6,061 nucleotides of DNA. Source: an uncultured Hungatella sp. (GTDB taxonomy: Bacteria; Bacillota; Clostridia; Lachnospirales; Lachnospiraceae). The stretch is from positions 1-6,061 of the forward strand of contig CAUEKH010000165.1 of NCBI GenBank assembly GCA_959018155.1. The letters run 5' to 3'. The notes below the pieces were generated by a model. The model was not told where the DNA came from, did not search any database, and saw only the letters and a program-made list of their open reading frames with translations. The position numbers and the translations under genes were made by a program. Below are positions 1 to 6,061 of the stretch, one piece after another (within the stretch, counting starts at the first letter, position 1; the number at the start of each line of letters is the position of its first letter).

Positions 1-3000
1 GAAAAGGAGAAAAAGAAAAAGGAATCCGGGATAGAGGAATTAAAGGGCCAGATGGAACTGAAACAGGGGTTCCTGGAAGGGTTAAAGACAGCCGGGGAAG
101 AGAGGGAAAGGCTGCTTTACCAGGAGGAGAGGCTGAAACAGTGCAGCGGTGAACTGAGCGGTAAACGGCTTCATTTTGCTCAGACGAAGGAGAAGCAGGA
201 AGAGACTTTAAAACGGCTGAGGGCGGAGCAGGAGGCTTCGGAACAGCTGTCAGATTTGATACATAGGCGCCAGCAGCAGATAGACGCGTGGCAGGACCGG
301 GATGCGGTGCTCATTTCTTTGAAGGGACGGCAGGAGAATCTTGAAAAACAGAGGGACAGCTTAGAACAGAGGAGAGCGGACCGGGAGTCGATAGCGGAAC
401 AGATTGTGAAGCAGAGGGAGAGTCTGACGGAACTTGAAAAGAGTGAAGCGGTTATTCGGGAGCGTTTAGAGGGGCTTTCTGAAATTACGGAGAATTTGAA
501 ACATGCCGGTAAGGAGGAAATGGAGTACGGCCATCAGGTGGGAGATCTGGAGAGGACGAGCCGGGAATTTACAAGTTTAACCGGGCTTCTGAAAGCCGCG
601 CAGGCCGACGAGGAACAGGTGAGACAGCGGCAGGACAGCCTTCTTAAGGAGGAAGCTGAGGCACAGCGGAAGGTTAAACTCTGCCGGGAAGAGTGGGAGC
701 GGATAAAGGATGCTGAACTGCGGCTTGCCCGTTTGGAGCAGGAGAAGGTCGCATGGCTGGATGAAAAATATCAGGCGGTAAAACTGGCGGATCGCATCAG
801 AGGACTTGAGGAGCAGGAGAAGAGACTGGAAGATATACAGGAGAGATACCGTGTCGCTTCTGAGAAAAAGGAGAACTTGAGGCAGTCGTATGGCAGGCTG
901 GAGAAACTGTTTCTGGACGCCCAGGCCGGACTGCTGGCCCGCCTCCTGACGGAGGGGGAGCGGTGCCCTGTCTGCGGTTCCGTCCATCATCCGGAGCCTG
1001 CGGCGCTTCCGGATATGGTGCCGGAAAAAGAGGAGCTGGACAAAAAGAGAGCGGAACTGACCCGGGAAGAGGCGGAGACGGAACGGTTGAGCGCGGATGC
1101 CAGACACGTGCGGGAGCAGATAGAGAAAGAGGCAGGGGAAATCGGTGAAAAGGGCCGGGAACTGTTGGGCGAGACTGACTGGAAGCAGATTATGGCGAAA
1201 GTGGAGAAGAAGCTGGTCGAACTGTCGGTCAGAAAGCAGGAACTGGATTCCGCTTTTGCGGCGGCAGAGGCGGATAAGGCCAGGGGCATCGAACTGGAAC
1301 CTCTTCTCCGCCATGATGAGGAACTTTTACAGAAGCTGGGGGCAGAAATACAAAAAGAGGAGAGAGAACGGGCTGTTCTGGAAGGCCAGATCGCGGACAA
1401 GTCGGGACAGCTGAAAACGGCTTCTGCTGCTATCTTATCCATGGAAGACGACGGCGATAAGAAACCCGTGATGATTCCTTTCAATCCGGCCGGACTTTCG
1501 GAACGAGACGATTCGTTCTTCGAGACTGTCGGCCAATGGCTGCAGGGATATTTGAACCGGAAAAAGGCAGCATGGAAAGAAGCTGCCGAAAAACGGGAAA
1601 AGTATGAAGCGGCAGTTGGTGAGACGGAAAAGAGAAAGAAGGAACAGGAAGAGTTAGAAGAGCAGAAAAAGGAGATCCGGAAACAATTGGATTCCCTGAC
1701 GGGCAGAAGCCAGCTGCTTCAGACACAGATTAGAGCAGAACTGGATGCAGTGCAGAGGATTTTAGAGGAAAACTCTGACAGAATGGCGGCAGGCGGTGAG
1801 ATTGTTTCCACAAGTGGCGATATAGAGGCACCTGTTTTTGCTACATGCAGCGATATCGGTGAACCTTCTGCTATCACATGCCACGATGGGAGCGGGCAGG
1901 AGGAGTGGTCTGTTTTGACAGAGAAAGCCCTGGCCCTTTTGCAGCAGGCGCTCGCCGGAATTACAAAACGGCAAAATGAGGTAAGGGAAGAAATCGGGCG
2001 GCGCGACGCGTACAGGAAAGAGCGGGAGGAACTGGAAATACGTCAGGCAGAGAGTTTCCGGACAATCCAGGAGTTAAAAAGTGCGCTGGAGGTCCTTAAG
2101 AGTAGCCGGACTGAGACGAAGAAGCAGATTGCAGGCTGCCTGTTGAGGAAGGATATGCCATGGAAAGACATGCCATGGAAGGACATTTACCAGAATCCAG
2201 ACTGTGAGGCAGAGGAAGAACTGCTGGAGGGGGCGGCTTTTGCGGAAGAACTGCTGGGCGCAGAACTGGAGAAGCTGAGGACGGAGATTCTGGCCAATGA
2301 GAAGAAGCTGGAACAGAAAGAGAAGCTGGAACAGGAGATCCCTCTTATGGAAGAACGCCTGAGAGAACTGGAGAAGGAAGTCCGGCAGTTGGAACTTCAC
2401 CTGACCCGCTTAAAGACGGAAAAAGACCGGCTGGAGGAGGAAGCGGATAGCCTTAAGGCTGCTCTCGGGAGCGTCAGCCGGGAAGAGACGGAATTACAGA
2501 TTAGTACGTATCAGGAGCAAAAGCAGAATCTGGAGCGTGAACGGGAACGCGCAAAAGAGGCTTATGAGAATATCCGGACGGAAGAGACGGCCGTGCAGTC
2601 GGCAATCGTGACACTTCAGAGCCAGCTTGGCGAGGCGGAAGAACTTATGGAGGAGGAGATTACAGCTAGGAAGCTGCGCTGGACCGCTGAAAAGGAAGAA
2701 GCGGATGGAAAGCGGGCGGAGCAGTATGCGGCATTTAAGAAAAACAGCGAGATATATCAGCTGGTCCACGGAAAACAGGGGGATATGGTGGTCGTAGAGG
2801 AGGAGTACATCCGGGTGAAAGGACTTTCGGACACGGCCAACGGAAACTTGGGCGGGAAGCGGAAGATTGAGCTGGAAACCTACATCCAGATGGCTTACTT
2901 TGACAGAATTCTGCGGCGCGCCAATTTGCGGCTGATGACTATGAGCAGCGGGCAGTATGAGCTGAAGCGGCAGCAGGATGGGGATAATAAGAAGGAGAAG

Positions 3001-3369
3001 GCCGGGCTGGATTTAAATGTGATCGACCATTACAACGGGACGGAGCGCAGCGTCAAGACGCTGTCGGGCGGAGAGTCTTTCCAGGCCTCTCTTTCCCTGG
3101 CGCTGGGACTGTCCGATGAGATCCAGTCGTATGCCGGGGGAATCCGCCTCGATGCGATGTTCGTTGACGAAGGGTTCGGTTCCCTCGACGAGGAGGCGTT
3201 AAATCAGGCGATGAAAGCCCTTGGAAGCCTGACGGAAGGAAACCGGATGGTGGGAATCATTTCCCATGTGCCGGAACTGAAGGAACGGATCGAAAAAAAG
3301 ATTATCGTAACCAAGAGCCGGGGGCAGAACGGGATTGGAAGCAGCGTAGCGATTGAGGGGAATGGATAG
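1..3369 (+). CDS. sbcC: SbcC, ATPase subunit of the SbcCD nuclease (5'-partial)
   Basis: This is the large SMC/Rad50-like subunit of SbcCD, which with the SbcD nuclease processes DNA hairpins and double-strand ends in the cytoplasm. The frame is open from base 1 and has no start; the ATG at 52 lies inside coiled coil without a ribosome binding site, so it is not the start. Counting residues from base 1 (1122 visible), an ascending Glu/Lys/Arg/Gln-rich coil occupies 1 to about 310. The zinc hook CPVCGSVHHPEP follows, with C322 and C325. A descending coil runs to about 920, and the C-terminal ATPase lobe fills about 924-1122. The lobe carries the ABC signature LSGGES (1021-1026), Walker B MFVDE (D1056, E1057), D-loop GSLDEE (D1063) and the switch histidine in IISHV (H1089). 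The Walker A lobe, and probably sbcD, lie upstream. The roughly 600-residue descending arm is much longer than in E. coli SbcC and is interrupted by non-coil stretches at about 481-525, 593-639 and 712-738. No frameshift is seen. Confidence 0.96.
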   Translation, partial: EKEKKKKESGIEELKGQMELKQGFLEGLKTAGEERERLLYQEERLKQCSGELSGKRLHFAQTKEKQEETLKRLRAEQEASEQLSDLIHRRQQQIDAWQDRDAVLISLKGRQENLEKQRDSLEQRRADRESIAEQIVKQRESLTELEKSEAVIRERLEGLSEITENLKHAGKEEMEYGHQVGDLERTSREFTSLTGLLKAAQADEEQVRQRQDSLLKEEAEAQRKVKLCREEWERIKDAELRLARLEQEKVAWLDEKYQAVKLADRIRGLEEQEKRLEDIQERYRVASEKKENLRQSYGRLEKLFLDAQAGLLARLLTEGERCPVCGSVHHPEPAALPDMVPEKEELDKKRAELTREEAETERLSADARHVREQIEKEAGEIGEKGRELLGETDWKQIMAKVEKKLVELSVRKQELDSAFAAAEADKARGIELEPLLRHDEELLQKLGAEIQKEERERAVLEGQIADKSGQLKTASAAILSMEDDGDKKPVMIPFNPAGLSERDDSFFETVGQWLQGYLNRKKAAWKEAAEKREKYEAAVGETEKRKKEQEELEEQKKEIRKQLDSLTGRSQLLQTQIRAELDAVQRILEENSDRMAAGGEIVSTSGDIEAPVFATCSDIGEPSAITCHDGSGQEEWSVLTEKALALLQQALAGITKRQNEVREEIGRRDAYRKEREELEIRQAESFRTIQELKSALEVLKSSRTETKKQIAGCLLRKDMPWKDMPWKDIYQNPDCEAEEELLEGAAFAEELLGAELEKLRTEILANEKKLEQKEKLEQEIPLMEERLRELEKEVRQLELHLTRLKTEKDRLEEEADSLKAALGSVSREETELQISTYQEQKQNLERERERAKEAYENIRTEETAVQSAIVTLQSQLGEAEELMEEEITARKLRWTAEKEEADGKRAEQYAAFKKNSEIYQLVHGKQGDMVVVEEEYIRVKGLSDTANGNLGGKRKIELETYIQMAYFDRILRRANLRLMTMSSGQYELKRQQDGDNKKEKAGLDLNVIDHYNGTERSVKTLSGGESFQASLSLALGLSDEIQSYAGGIRLDAMFVDEGFGSLDEEALNQAMKALGSLTEGNRMVGIISHVPELKERIEKKIIVTKSRGQNGIGSSVAIEGNG
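1810..1896 (+). repeat. Degenerate 33-bp (11-residue) tandem repeat within sbcC
   Basis: Two full units (1810-1842 and 1843-1875) and a partial third (1876-1896) each begin with ACA and have GAT as the fourth codon. They translate to TSGDIEAPVFA, TCSDIGEPSAI and TCHDGSG. Units 1 and 2 share Thr-x-x-Asp-Ile-x-x-Pro, but only about 19 of 33 bases by hand count; units 2 and 3 match at 10 of their first 12 bases. The stretch is poor in Glu and Lys and contains Pro, Gly and Cys, so it interrupts the heptad pattern of the coil. An old tandem duplication is likely but the match is weak and could be chance. Confidence 0.4.
2149..2187 (+). repeat. In-frame 15-bp tandem repeat (KDMPW) within sbcC
   Basis: The units at 2152-2166 and 2167-2181 differ at only two third-codon positions (GAT/GAC and AAA/AAG). 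With the preceding AAG and following GACATT they encode KDMPWKDMPWKDI. The period is a multiple of three, so the frame is kept. Proline and tryptophan in the coiled-coil arm suggest a recently duplicated loop or hinge insertion. The duplication is seen directly; its effect on the protein is inference. Confidence 0.85.
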
Positions 3370-3436
3370 AGGAACCACGGAATGGAAATTAACGGTAGAA
3401 TGCCAGGGGAAGGCAGATGATTCGGACTATCCCATG

Positions 3437-3481
3437 AAAATGGCGCCGGAAGAAGCAGAAATTCTTTCGGCGTCATTTTTT
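3437..3481 (+). terminator. Rho-independent terminator after sbcC
   Basis: An 18-bp stem forms between 3437-3454 and 3462-3479 with only two G-U pairs and a 7-base loop (GCAGAAA). It has a GC-rich core (GGCGCCGG opposite TCGGCGTC), and the descending arm runs into six T residues (3476-3481). It sits 67 bases after the sbcC stop codon, which fits closure of the sbcC transcript and separates it from the lysozyme unit. On the opposite strand only a four-T run follows the stem, so it probably acts in one direction. Confidence 0.9.
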
Positions 3482-3483
3482 GT

Positions 3484-3539
3484 CAGCGTGAACATTCTGA
3501 GTTGTGAACATTCTGAACATTGAAAATTCTCACGCGCTG
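3484..3539 (+). repeat. Direct repeats inside an imperfect inverted repeat
   Basis: GTGAACATTCTGA occurs exactly twice, at 3488-3500 and 3504-3516 (16-bp period), and its core TGAACATT recurs at 3514-3521. The patch is flanked by an inverted pair, CAGCGTGA (3484-3491) and TCACGCGCTG (3530-3539), complementary except for two extra bases in the right arm. It lies between the sbcC terminator and the putative lysozyme promoter, ending 5 bases before the proposed -35 box. This position would suit an operator, but it matches no regulator site I can name: the inverted spacing of a Gram-positive LexA box is absent. Confidence 0.6.
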
Positions 3540-3543
3540 TGGC

Positions 3544-3572
3544 TTTTCAGATTAAGAAATATGAAGTATGAT
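3544..3572 (+). promoter_or_regulatory. Putative sigma-A promoter for the lysozyme unit
   Basis: A -35-like TTTTCA (3544-3549, 4 of 6 to TTGACA) and a -10 TATGAT (3567-3572, 5 of 6 to TATAAT) are separated by 17 bases. Transcription would begin near 3579, about 30 bases before the lysozyme ATG. The location just after the sbcC terminator supports it. The moderate -35 match leaves room for activation or repression through the repeats just upstream. No transcript evidence is available. Confidence 0.5.
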
Positions 3573-3607
3573 ATAGGAAGTGAGTATGGTGCGGGAGGAA
3601 CGTCGGA

Positions 3608-4366
3608 ATGAGAAGAAAAAAGATATGGCTGACAGCTGCGGGCATTGTGGTTTTGATGGCTTTGCTGTTCCTTGCAGGCGCATTTTTCGTGTACCATGGA
3701 ATCATTCTCCTTAACAATCCTTCGAAAGAGAGGTATCCCGTACGTGGAGTTGACGTCTCCCACTATCAGGGAGACATCGACTGGTCAGTGCTGGCGGATC
3801 AGGGGATTGATTTTGCCTTTATCAAGGCGACAGAGGGAAGCAGCCATATAGATGAAAAGTTCCATGAGAACTGGGAGGCGGCCCAAAAGACAGGGCTGCG
3901 GATCGGCGCTTACCATTTTTTCAGCTTTGACAGCGCGGCGGAGACACAGCTGGCCCATTTTGTCGAAGTGGTTCCGGTGTTTGGGGAAATGCTGCCTCCG
4001 GTGGTGGACTTTGAGTTTTATGGAGATAAGAAGGTGAATCCGCCTGACGTGGAGACTTCTGTGGAGCAGCTTGCGGCGATGCTTGAAGGGCTGAAAGAGT
4101 GCTATGGGATGACGCCGGTTATCTACACGACAGAGGAGGCGTATGAACAGTACCTGGAAGGCCGGTTCGATGAATACCCGCTGTGGATTCGAAATGTCGT
4201 AACCCGCCCGCATATCGGGGAAAGAGACTGGCTGTTCTGGCAGTATACGAATCGGGAAAAGTTAGAAGGGTATCAGGGGGCAGAGACGTATATTGACATG
4301 AATGTATTTGTGGGGAGCCGGAAAGAGTGGGAAGCCTGGCCGGATAATGGCGGGAAAAGAAAATAA
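3608..4366 (+). CDS. Membrane-anchored GH25 lysozyme-like muramidase
   Basis: This 252-residue protein is a glycoside hydrolase family 25 enzyme (Chalaropsis-type lysozyme), a family that cleaves the beta-1,4 bond between N-acetylmuramic acid and N-acetylglucosamine in peptidoglycan. The start is set by GGGAGGA (3593-3599), 8 bases before ATG. Residues 2-5 are basic (RRKK) and about 7-34 are hydrophobic with no clear cleavage site or lipobox, so a signal anchor with an extracellular enzyme is likely. The catalytic domain spans about 45-240. It shows GVDVSHYQG (D49), FAFIKATEG (69-77), GAYHFF (100-105), the DFE motif with D134 and putative catalytic acid E136, PVIYT (170-174), LWIRN, WQYT (211-214) and the terminal IDMNVF (D230). 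There is no cell-wall-binding repeat, so this is a minimal GH25 domain. It may act in wall remodelling; no phage holin or structural genes are adjacent. It is the first gene of a probable three-gene unit, ending 25 bases before the next ATG. Confidence 0.93.
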   Translation: MRRKKIWLTAAGIVVLMALLFLAGAFFVYHGIILLNNPSKERYPVRGVDVSHYQGDIDWSVLADQGIDFAFIKATEGSSHIDEKFHENWEAAQKTGLRIGAYHFFSFDSAAETQLAHFVEVVPVFGEMLPPVVDFEFYGDKKVNPPDVETSVEQLAAMLEGLKECYGMTPVIYTTEEAYEQYLEGRFDEYPLWIRNVVTRPHIGERDWLFWQYTNREKLEGYQGAETYIDMNVFVGSRKEWEAWPDNGGKRK

Positions 4367-4377
4367 TAGAGAAAATC

Positions 4378-4383
4378 AGGAGG
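4378..4383 (+). promoter_or_regulatory. Ribosome binding site fixing the start at 4392
   Basis: A perfect AGGAGG lies 8 bases before the ATG at 4392. The same frame is open further upstream to an ATG at 4302, but that one lies inside the lysozyme gene without a comparable site, and its extra 30 residues (GKENNRENQEE-like) look like out-of-frame lysozyme sequence. The 4392 start is therefore preferred. Confidence 0.9.
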
Positions 4384-4391
4384 AGATACGA

Positions 4392-5498
4392 ATGAATAGC
4401 AGCTTTTATGAGCGCTGCCGCAGCTTCTGGCAGTGGTTTGAGAAGAATGAGGCGACACTTTCCGATATGTGCGAGAACAGGGAGAAGTACGGCCAGAAGG
4501 AGGTCACCGGCTTCATCGCAGAAGGACTGGAGCGTGTGGGCGGTCTCTGCTTCAATATCGGGGGCGACCATGAGTTTACGCTTGCTGTAAACGGGAACCG
4601 GGCGCTGTTTTATCTGCTGCCGTATTTAACGGCCGGGATGCCGGAAAAATACCGGGATAAATGGACATTTTTCCCGTATATGCAGCCGGGGGATGTCTCC
4701 AATTTTGCATTTCATATGTCGGGGAAAGAGCTGACTATGGCGGATATCCTTCTGGATTGTAAGTACGAGGAAGATTATGAGTGCTTTTCTCTGGCTTTCT
4801 ATCATGAAGCCCTGCTGGATTTACCGGAAAATGACCGTTATAACCTGTTCTTCACAGCACTCGATCTCTGCCTGGGGGAGGCGCTGTCCCTGAAATACAT
4901 AGGAGAGGTGAAGCAGGCTTCTGCCCCGGTTTCCGGTATGGTTCCCCTTGGCAGCTTAAGGGAATATATGGAAGAGACACTGAAAAACCAGGGAAAAGAA
5001 CTGAAGTTACATCCCGGCCGGACGTATTCTTCCTATAGCTTCAAGCCCCAGGAAGACGAGAATCTGCGCTACGATGTGATTGCCGGAATGACAGCCTGCA
5101 TGGAACTGATACAGGATTATTACGGCGGGGAATACCGGACGGCCGACACGATGGAAGAATTCGGGGCAAAAGCCACATTCTTGTGGTTCCAGTACGGAGA
5201 AGAGGATGACAGAAGCGAGATTCTGAATCTTCGCTATGAGATGGAAGAATCTCTGGATAAGGAGGTATTCGGCGCCTGTGAGAGGGAAGACGGAGAAATG
5301 CCGGAATCCATTTATGAGGGAAATGAAACCGGCCGCGTTTTAGGCGGCGCCATGGGAGCTGAAAGGGTCTATCTTGATGTTCTGATTTTTGATGAGGAAC
5401 AGTTTGATCATAAGATAAAAGACTGGGCCGGAAAGTATCCCTATACGATTTATAAATCTGAATTTAAACAGGGAGCAGAGTCTGAGCGCGTGTTGTAG
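4392..5498 (+). CDS. Uncharacterised acidic cytosolic protein, 368 residues
   Basis: I do not recognise a named function. The 368-residue product is acidic, with no signal peptide or membrane segment, so it is probably cytosolic. The N-terminal part (about 1-175) has FWQWFEKNE near the start (12-20), a strand-like stretch LCFNIGGDHEFTLAVNG (52-68), KWTFFPYM (90-97) and LGEALSLKYIGEV (161-173). From memory this order resembles a set of uncharacterised bacterial proteins with an FWxWF start and an LGE...IG stretch; that link is weak and needs a profile search. The C-terminal part (about 185-368) contains GMTACMELIQDYYGGE (232-247), KATFLWFQYGEEDDRSE (260-276), GRVLGGAMGAERVYLDVLIFD (314-334) and WAGKYPYTIYKSEFK (345-359), suggesting a second folded module. 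No catalytic or metal-binding motif stands out. It follows the lysozyme gene by 25 bases and precedes kptA by 37, so co-transcription is likely. The reading frame is intact and codon use resembles its neighbours. Confidence 0.85.
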   Translation: MNSSFYERCRSFWQWFEKNEATLSDMCENREKYGQKEVTGFIAEGLERVGGLCFNIGGDHEFTLAVNGNRALFYLLPYLTAGMPEKYRDKWTFFPYMQPGDVSNFAFHMSGKELTMADILLDCKYEEDYECFSLAFYHEALLDLPENDRYNLFFTALDLCLGEALSLKYIGEVKQASAPVSGMVPLGSLREYMEETLKNQGKELKLHPGRTYSSYSFKPQEDENLRYDVIAGMTACMELIQDYYGGEYRTADTMEEFGAKATFLWFQYGEEDDRSEILNLRYEMEESLDKEVFGACEREDGEMPESIYEGNETGRVLGGAMGAERVYLDVLIFDEEQFDHKIKDWAGKYPYTIYKSEFKQGAESERVL

Positions 5499-5535
5499 AA
5501 CGGCCGGGAAGACCTGCTTTAGGAAAGGAAAGAGA

Positions 5536-6061
5536 ATGAGCAGAGAAAAGGATGGAAACAGACGGCTGAGTGTATTTTTAAGTATGGTACTCCGCCATCA
5601 GCCGGAGGCGGCAGGGATTACCCTGGATGAACATGGCTGGGCGGATGTGGAAGAACTGATAGCGGGTATCAACGGAACCGGTCGGGAGATGGATCTTGAT
5701 TTATTAAAGGAAATTGTGGCGACGGATGAGAAGGGGCGATACCGGTTCAGCGACGACGGCACTTTAATCCGCGCCAACCAGGGTCACAGCATTCCGGTCG
5801 ACGTGGAGTTAAAGGAAGTGGAACCGCCGCAGGTCCTCTATCACGGGACTGCGAAGCGATTTCTGCAGTCCATCCGGGAAGAGGGCTTAAAGCCCATGAG
5901 CCGCCTGTACGTCCATCTCTCAAAAGATGAGGAGACGGCTGTGAAGGTCGGGAAGAGGCATGGGGAGCCGGTGGTTTTAGAGGTGGATGCAGGACGCATG
6001 GCGGCAGACGGCCAGAAGTTTTATTTGTCGGAAAATGGCGTCTGGCTGACGAAAGCGGTGG
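5536..6061 (+). CDS. kptA: RNA 2'-phosphotransferase KptA/Tpt1 (3'-partial)
   Basis: Tpt1/KptA enzymes transfer an internal RNA 2'-phosphate to NAD+, giving 2'-OH RNA, ADP-ribose 1'',2''-cyclic phosphate and nicotinamide. In fungi this completes tRNA splicing; the role in bacteria is unsettled. The visible 175 residues cover nearly the whole family length, with only the last few cut by the window edge. An N-terminal RNA-binding part has LSVFLSMVLRHQPE (11-24) and LDEHGWADVEEL (30-41). The NAD+-binding part has IRANQGHS (78-85), LYHGT (101-105), MSRLYVHLS (121-129), VGKRHGEPV (138-146), DGQKFYLS and NGVWLTKAV. The family's Arg-His-Arg-Arg catalytic set appears complete: R20, H21, R70 (KGRYRF) and R123. 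The start ATG has AAAGGA (5524-5529) 6 bases upstream, a moderate site. The gene follows the unknown gene by 37 bases with no terminator or evident promoter, so it is probably the third gene of the lysozyme unit. Confidence 0.95.
   Translation, partial: MSREKDGNRRLSVFLSMVLRHQPEAAGITLDEHGWADVEELIAGINGTGREMDLDLLKEIVATDEKGRYRFSDDGTLIRANQGHSIPVDVELKEVEPPQVLYHGTAKRFLQSIREEGLKPMSRLYVHLSKDEETAVKVGKRHGEPVVLEVDAGRMAADGQKFYLSENGVWLTKAV

Noticed and set aside
52..54. ATG at 52 as a start of sbcC
   Set aside because: The frame is open upstream to base 1 with coil-like sequence (EKEKKKKESGIEELKGQ), there is no ribosome binding site, and the SbcC N-terminal ATPase lobe is missing. The gene is truncated by the window edge.
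577..1314. Long open frame of 245 codons on the - strand inside sbcC
   Set aside because: It lies wholly antisense to a strongly supported coding region. The Leu/Phe/Arg-rich product is the usual mirror of Glu/Lys/Gln-rich coiled-coil codons, and I see no family motif.
987..1484. 165-codon open frame on the - strand, Ser-rich
   Set aside because: It is antisense to sbcC and overlaps another antisense frame. The serine-rich low-complexity product reflects reversed GAG/GAA/GCG codons.
3488..3521. LexA/SOS box in front of the lysozyme gene
   Set aside because: GAAC is repeated in the same orientation, and the inverted GAAC-N4-GTTC arrangement of Gram-positive LexA sites is absent.
3484..3539. 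CRISPR-like repeat
   Set aside because: The repeats are only 13 bases with a 3-base gap, far too short for a repeat-spacer array, and no cas gene is in the window.
3608..4366. Prophage endolysin module
   Set aside because: GH25 is common in phage lysins, but this protein has a membrane anchor and no cell-wall-binding repeats, and no holin, tail or other phage gene lies nearby.
4302..4391. Upstream ATG that would lengthen the unknown protein by 30 residues
   Set aside because: It overlaps the 3' end of the lysozyme gene and lacks a good ribosome binding site, whereas AGGAGG sits 8 bases before the ATG at 4392.
4119..4571. 150-codon open frame on the - strand spanning the junction of the lysozyme and unknown genes
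   Set aside because: It is antisense to two well-supported genes and shows no recognisable domain.

Overview
The window looks like a chromosomal segment of a low-to-mid GC Firmicute, most likely a Lachnospiraceae or Clostridium cluster XIVa gut anaerobe. This is inferred from strong AGGAGG-type ribosome binding sites, roughly 50% GC, a clostridial-style SbcC and a GH25 lysozyme with an N-terminal membrane anchor. Genus and species cannot be fixed from this sequence. All genes lie on the + strand.

Bases 1-3369 are the C-terminal part of sbcC, the coiled-coil ATPase subunit of the SbcCD (Mre11-Rad50-like) nuclease. The reading frame is open from base 1, so the N-terminal ATPase lobe with Walker A lies upstream, outside the window. 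The visible part holds the zinc hook (CPVC), a very long descending coiled-coil arm with three non-coil stretches, and an intact C-terminal ABC ATPase lobe. Bases 3370-3607 are intergenic. They hold a strong rho-independent terminator (3437-3481) that closes the sbcC unit, a short patch of direct and inverted repeats (3484-3539), and a plausible sigma-A promoter (3544-3572).

From 3608 a second transcription unit begins, with three genes at short spacing and no terminator between them. They are a membrane-anchored GH25 lysozyme-like muramidase (3608-4366), an unrecognised acidic cytosolic protein of 368 residues (4392-5498), and an RNA 2'-phosphotransferase of the KptA/Tpt1 family (5536 to the window end, cut just before its C terminus). 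These three have no obvious shared pathway: cell-wall cleavage, unknown, and NAD+-dependent removal of an RNA 2'-phosphate. The grouping may be incidental.

I see no mobile element, CRISPR array, tRNA or rRNA, and no clear new multi-gene system. The points most worth a second look are the lysozyme/unknown/kptA gene set, the uncharacterised 368-residue protein, the repeat patch before the promoter, and the repeat-bearing insertions in the SbcC descending arm.
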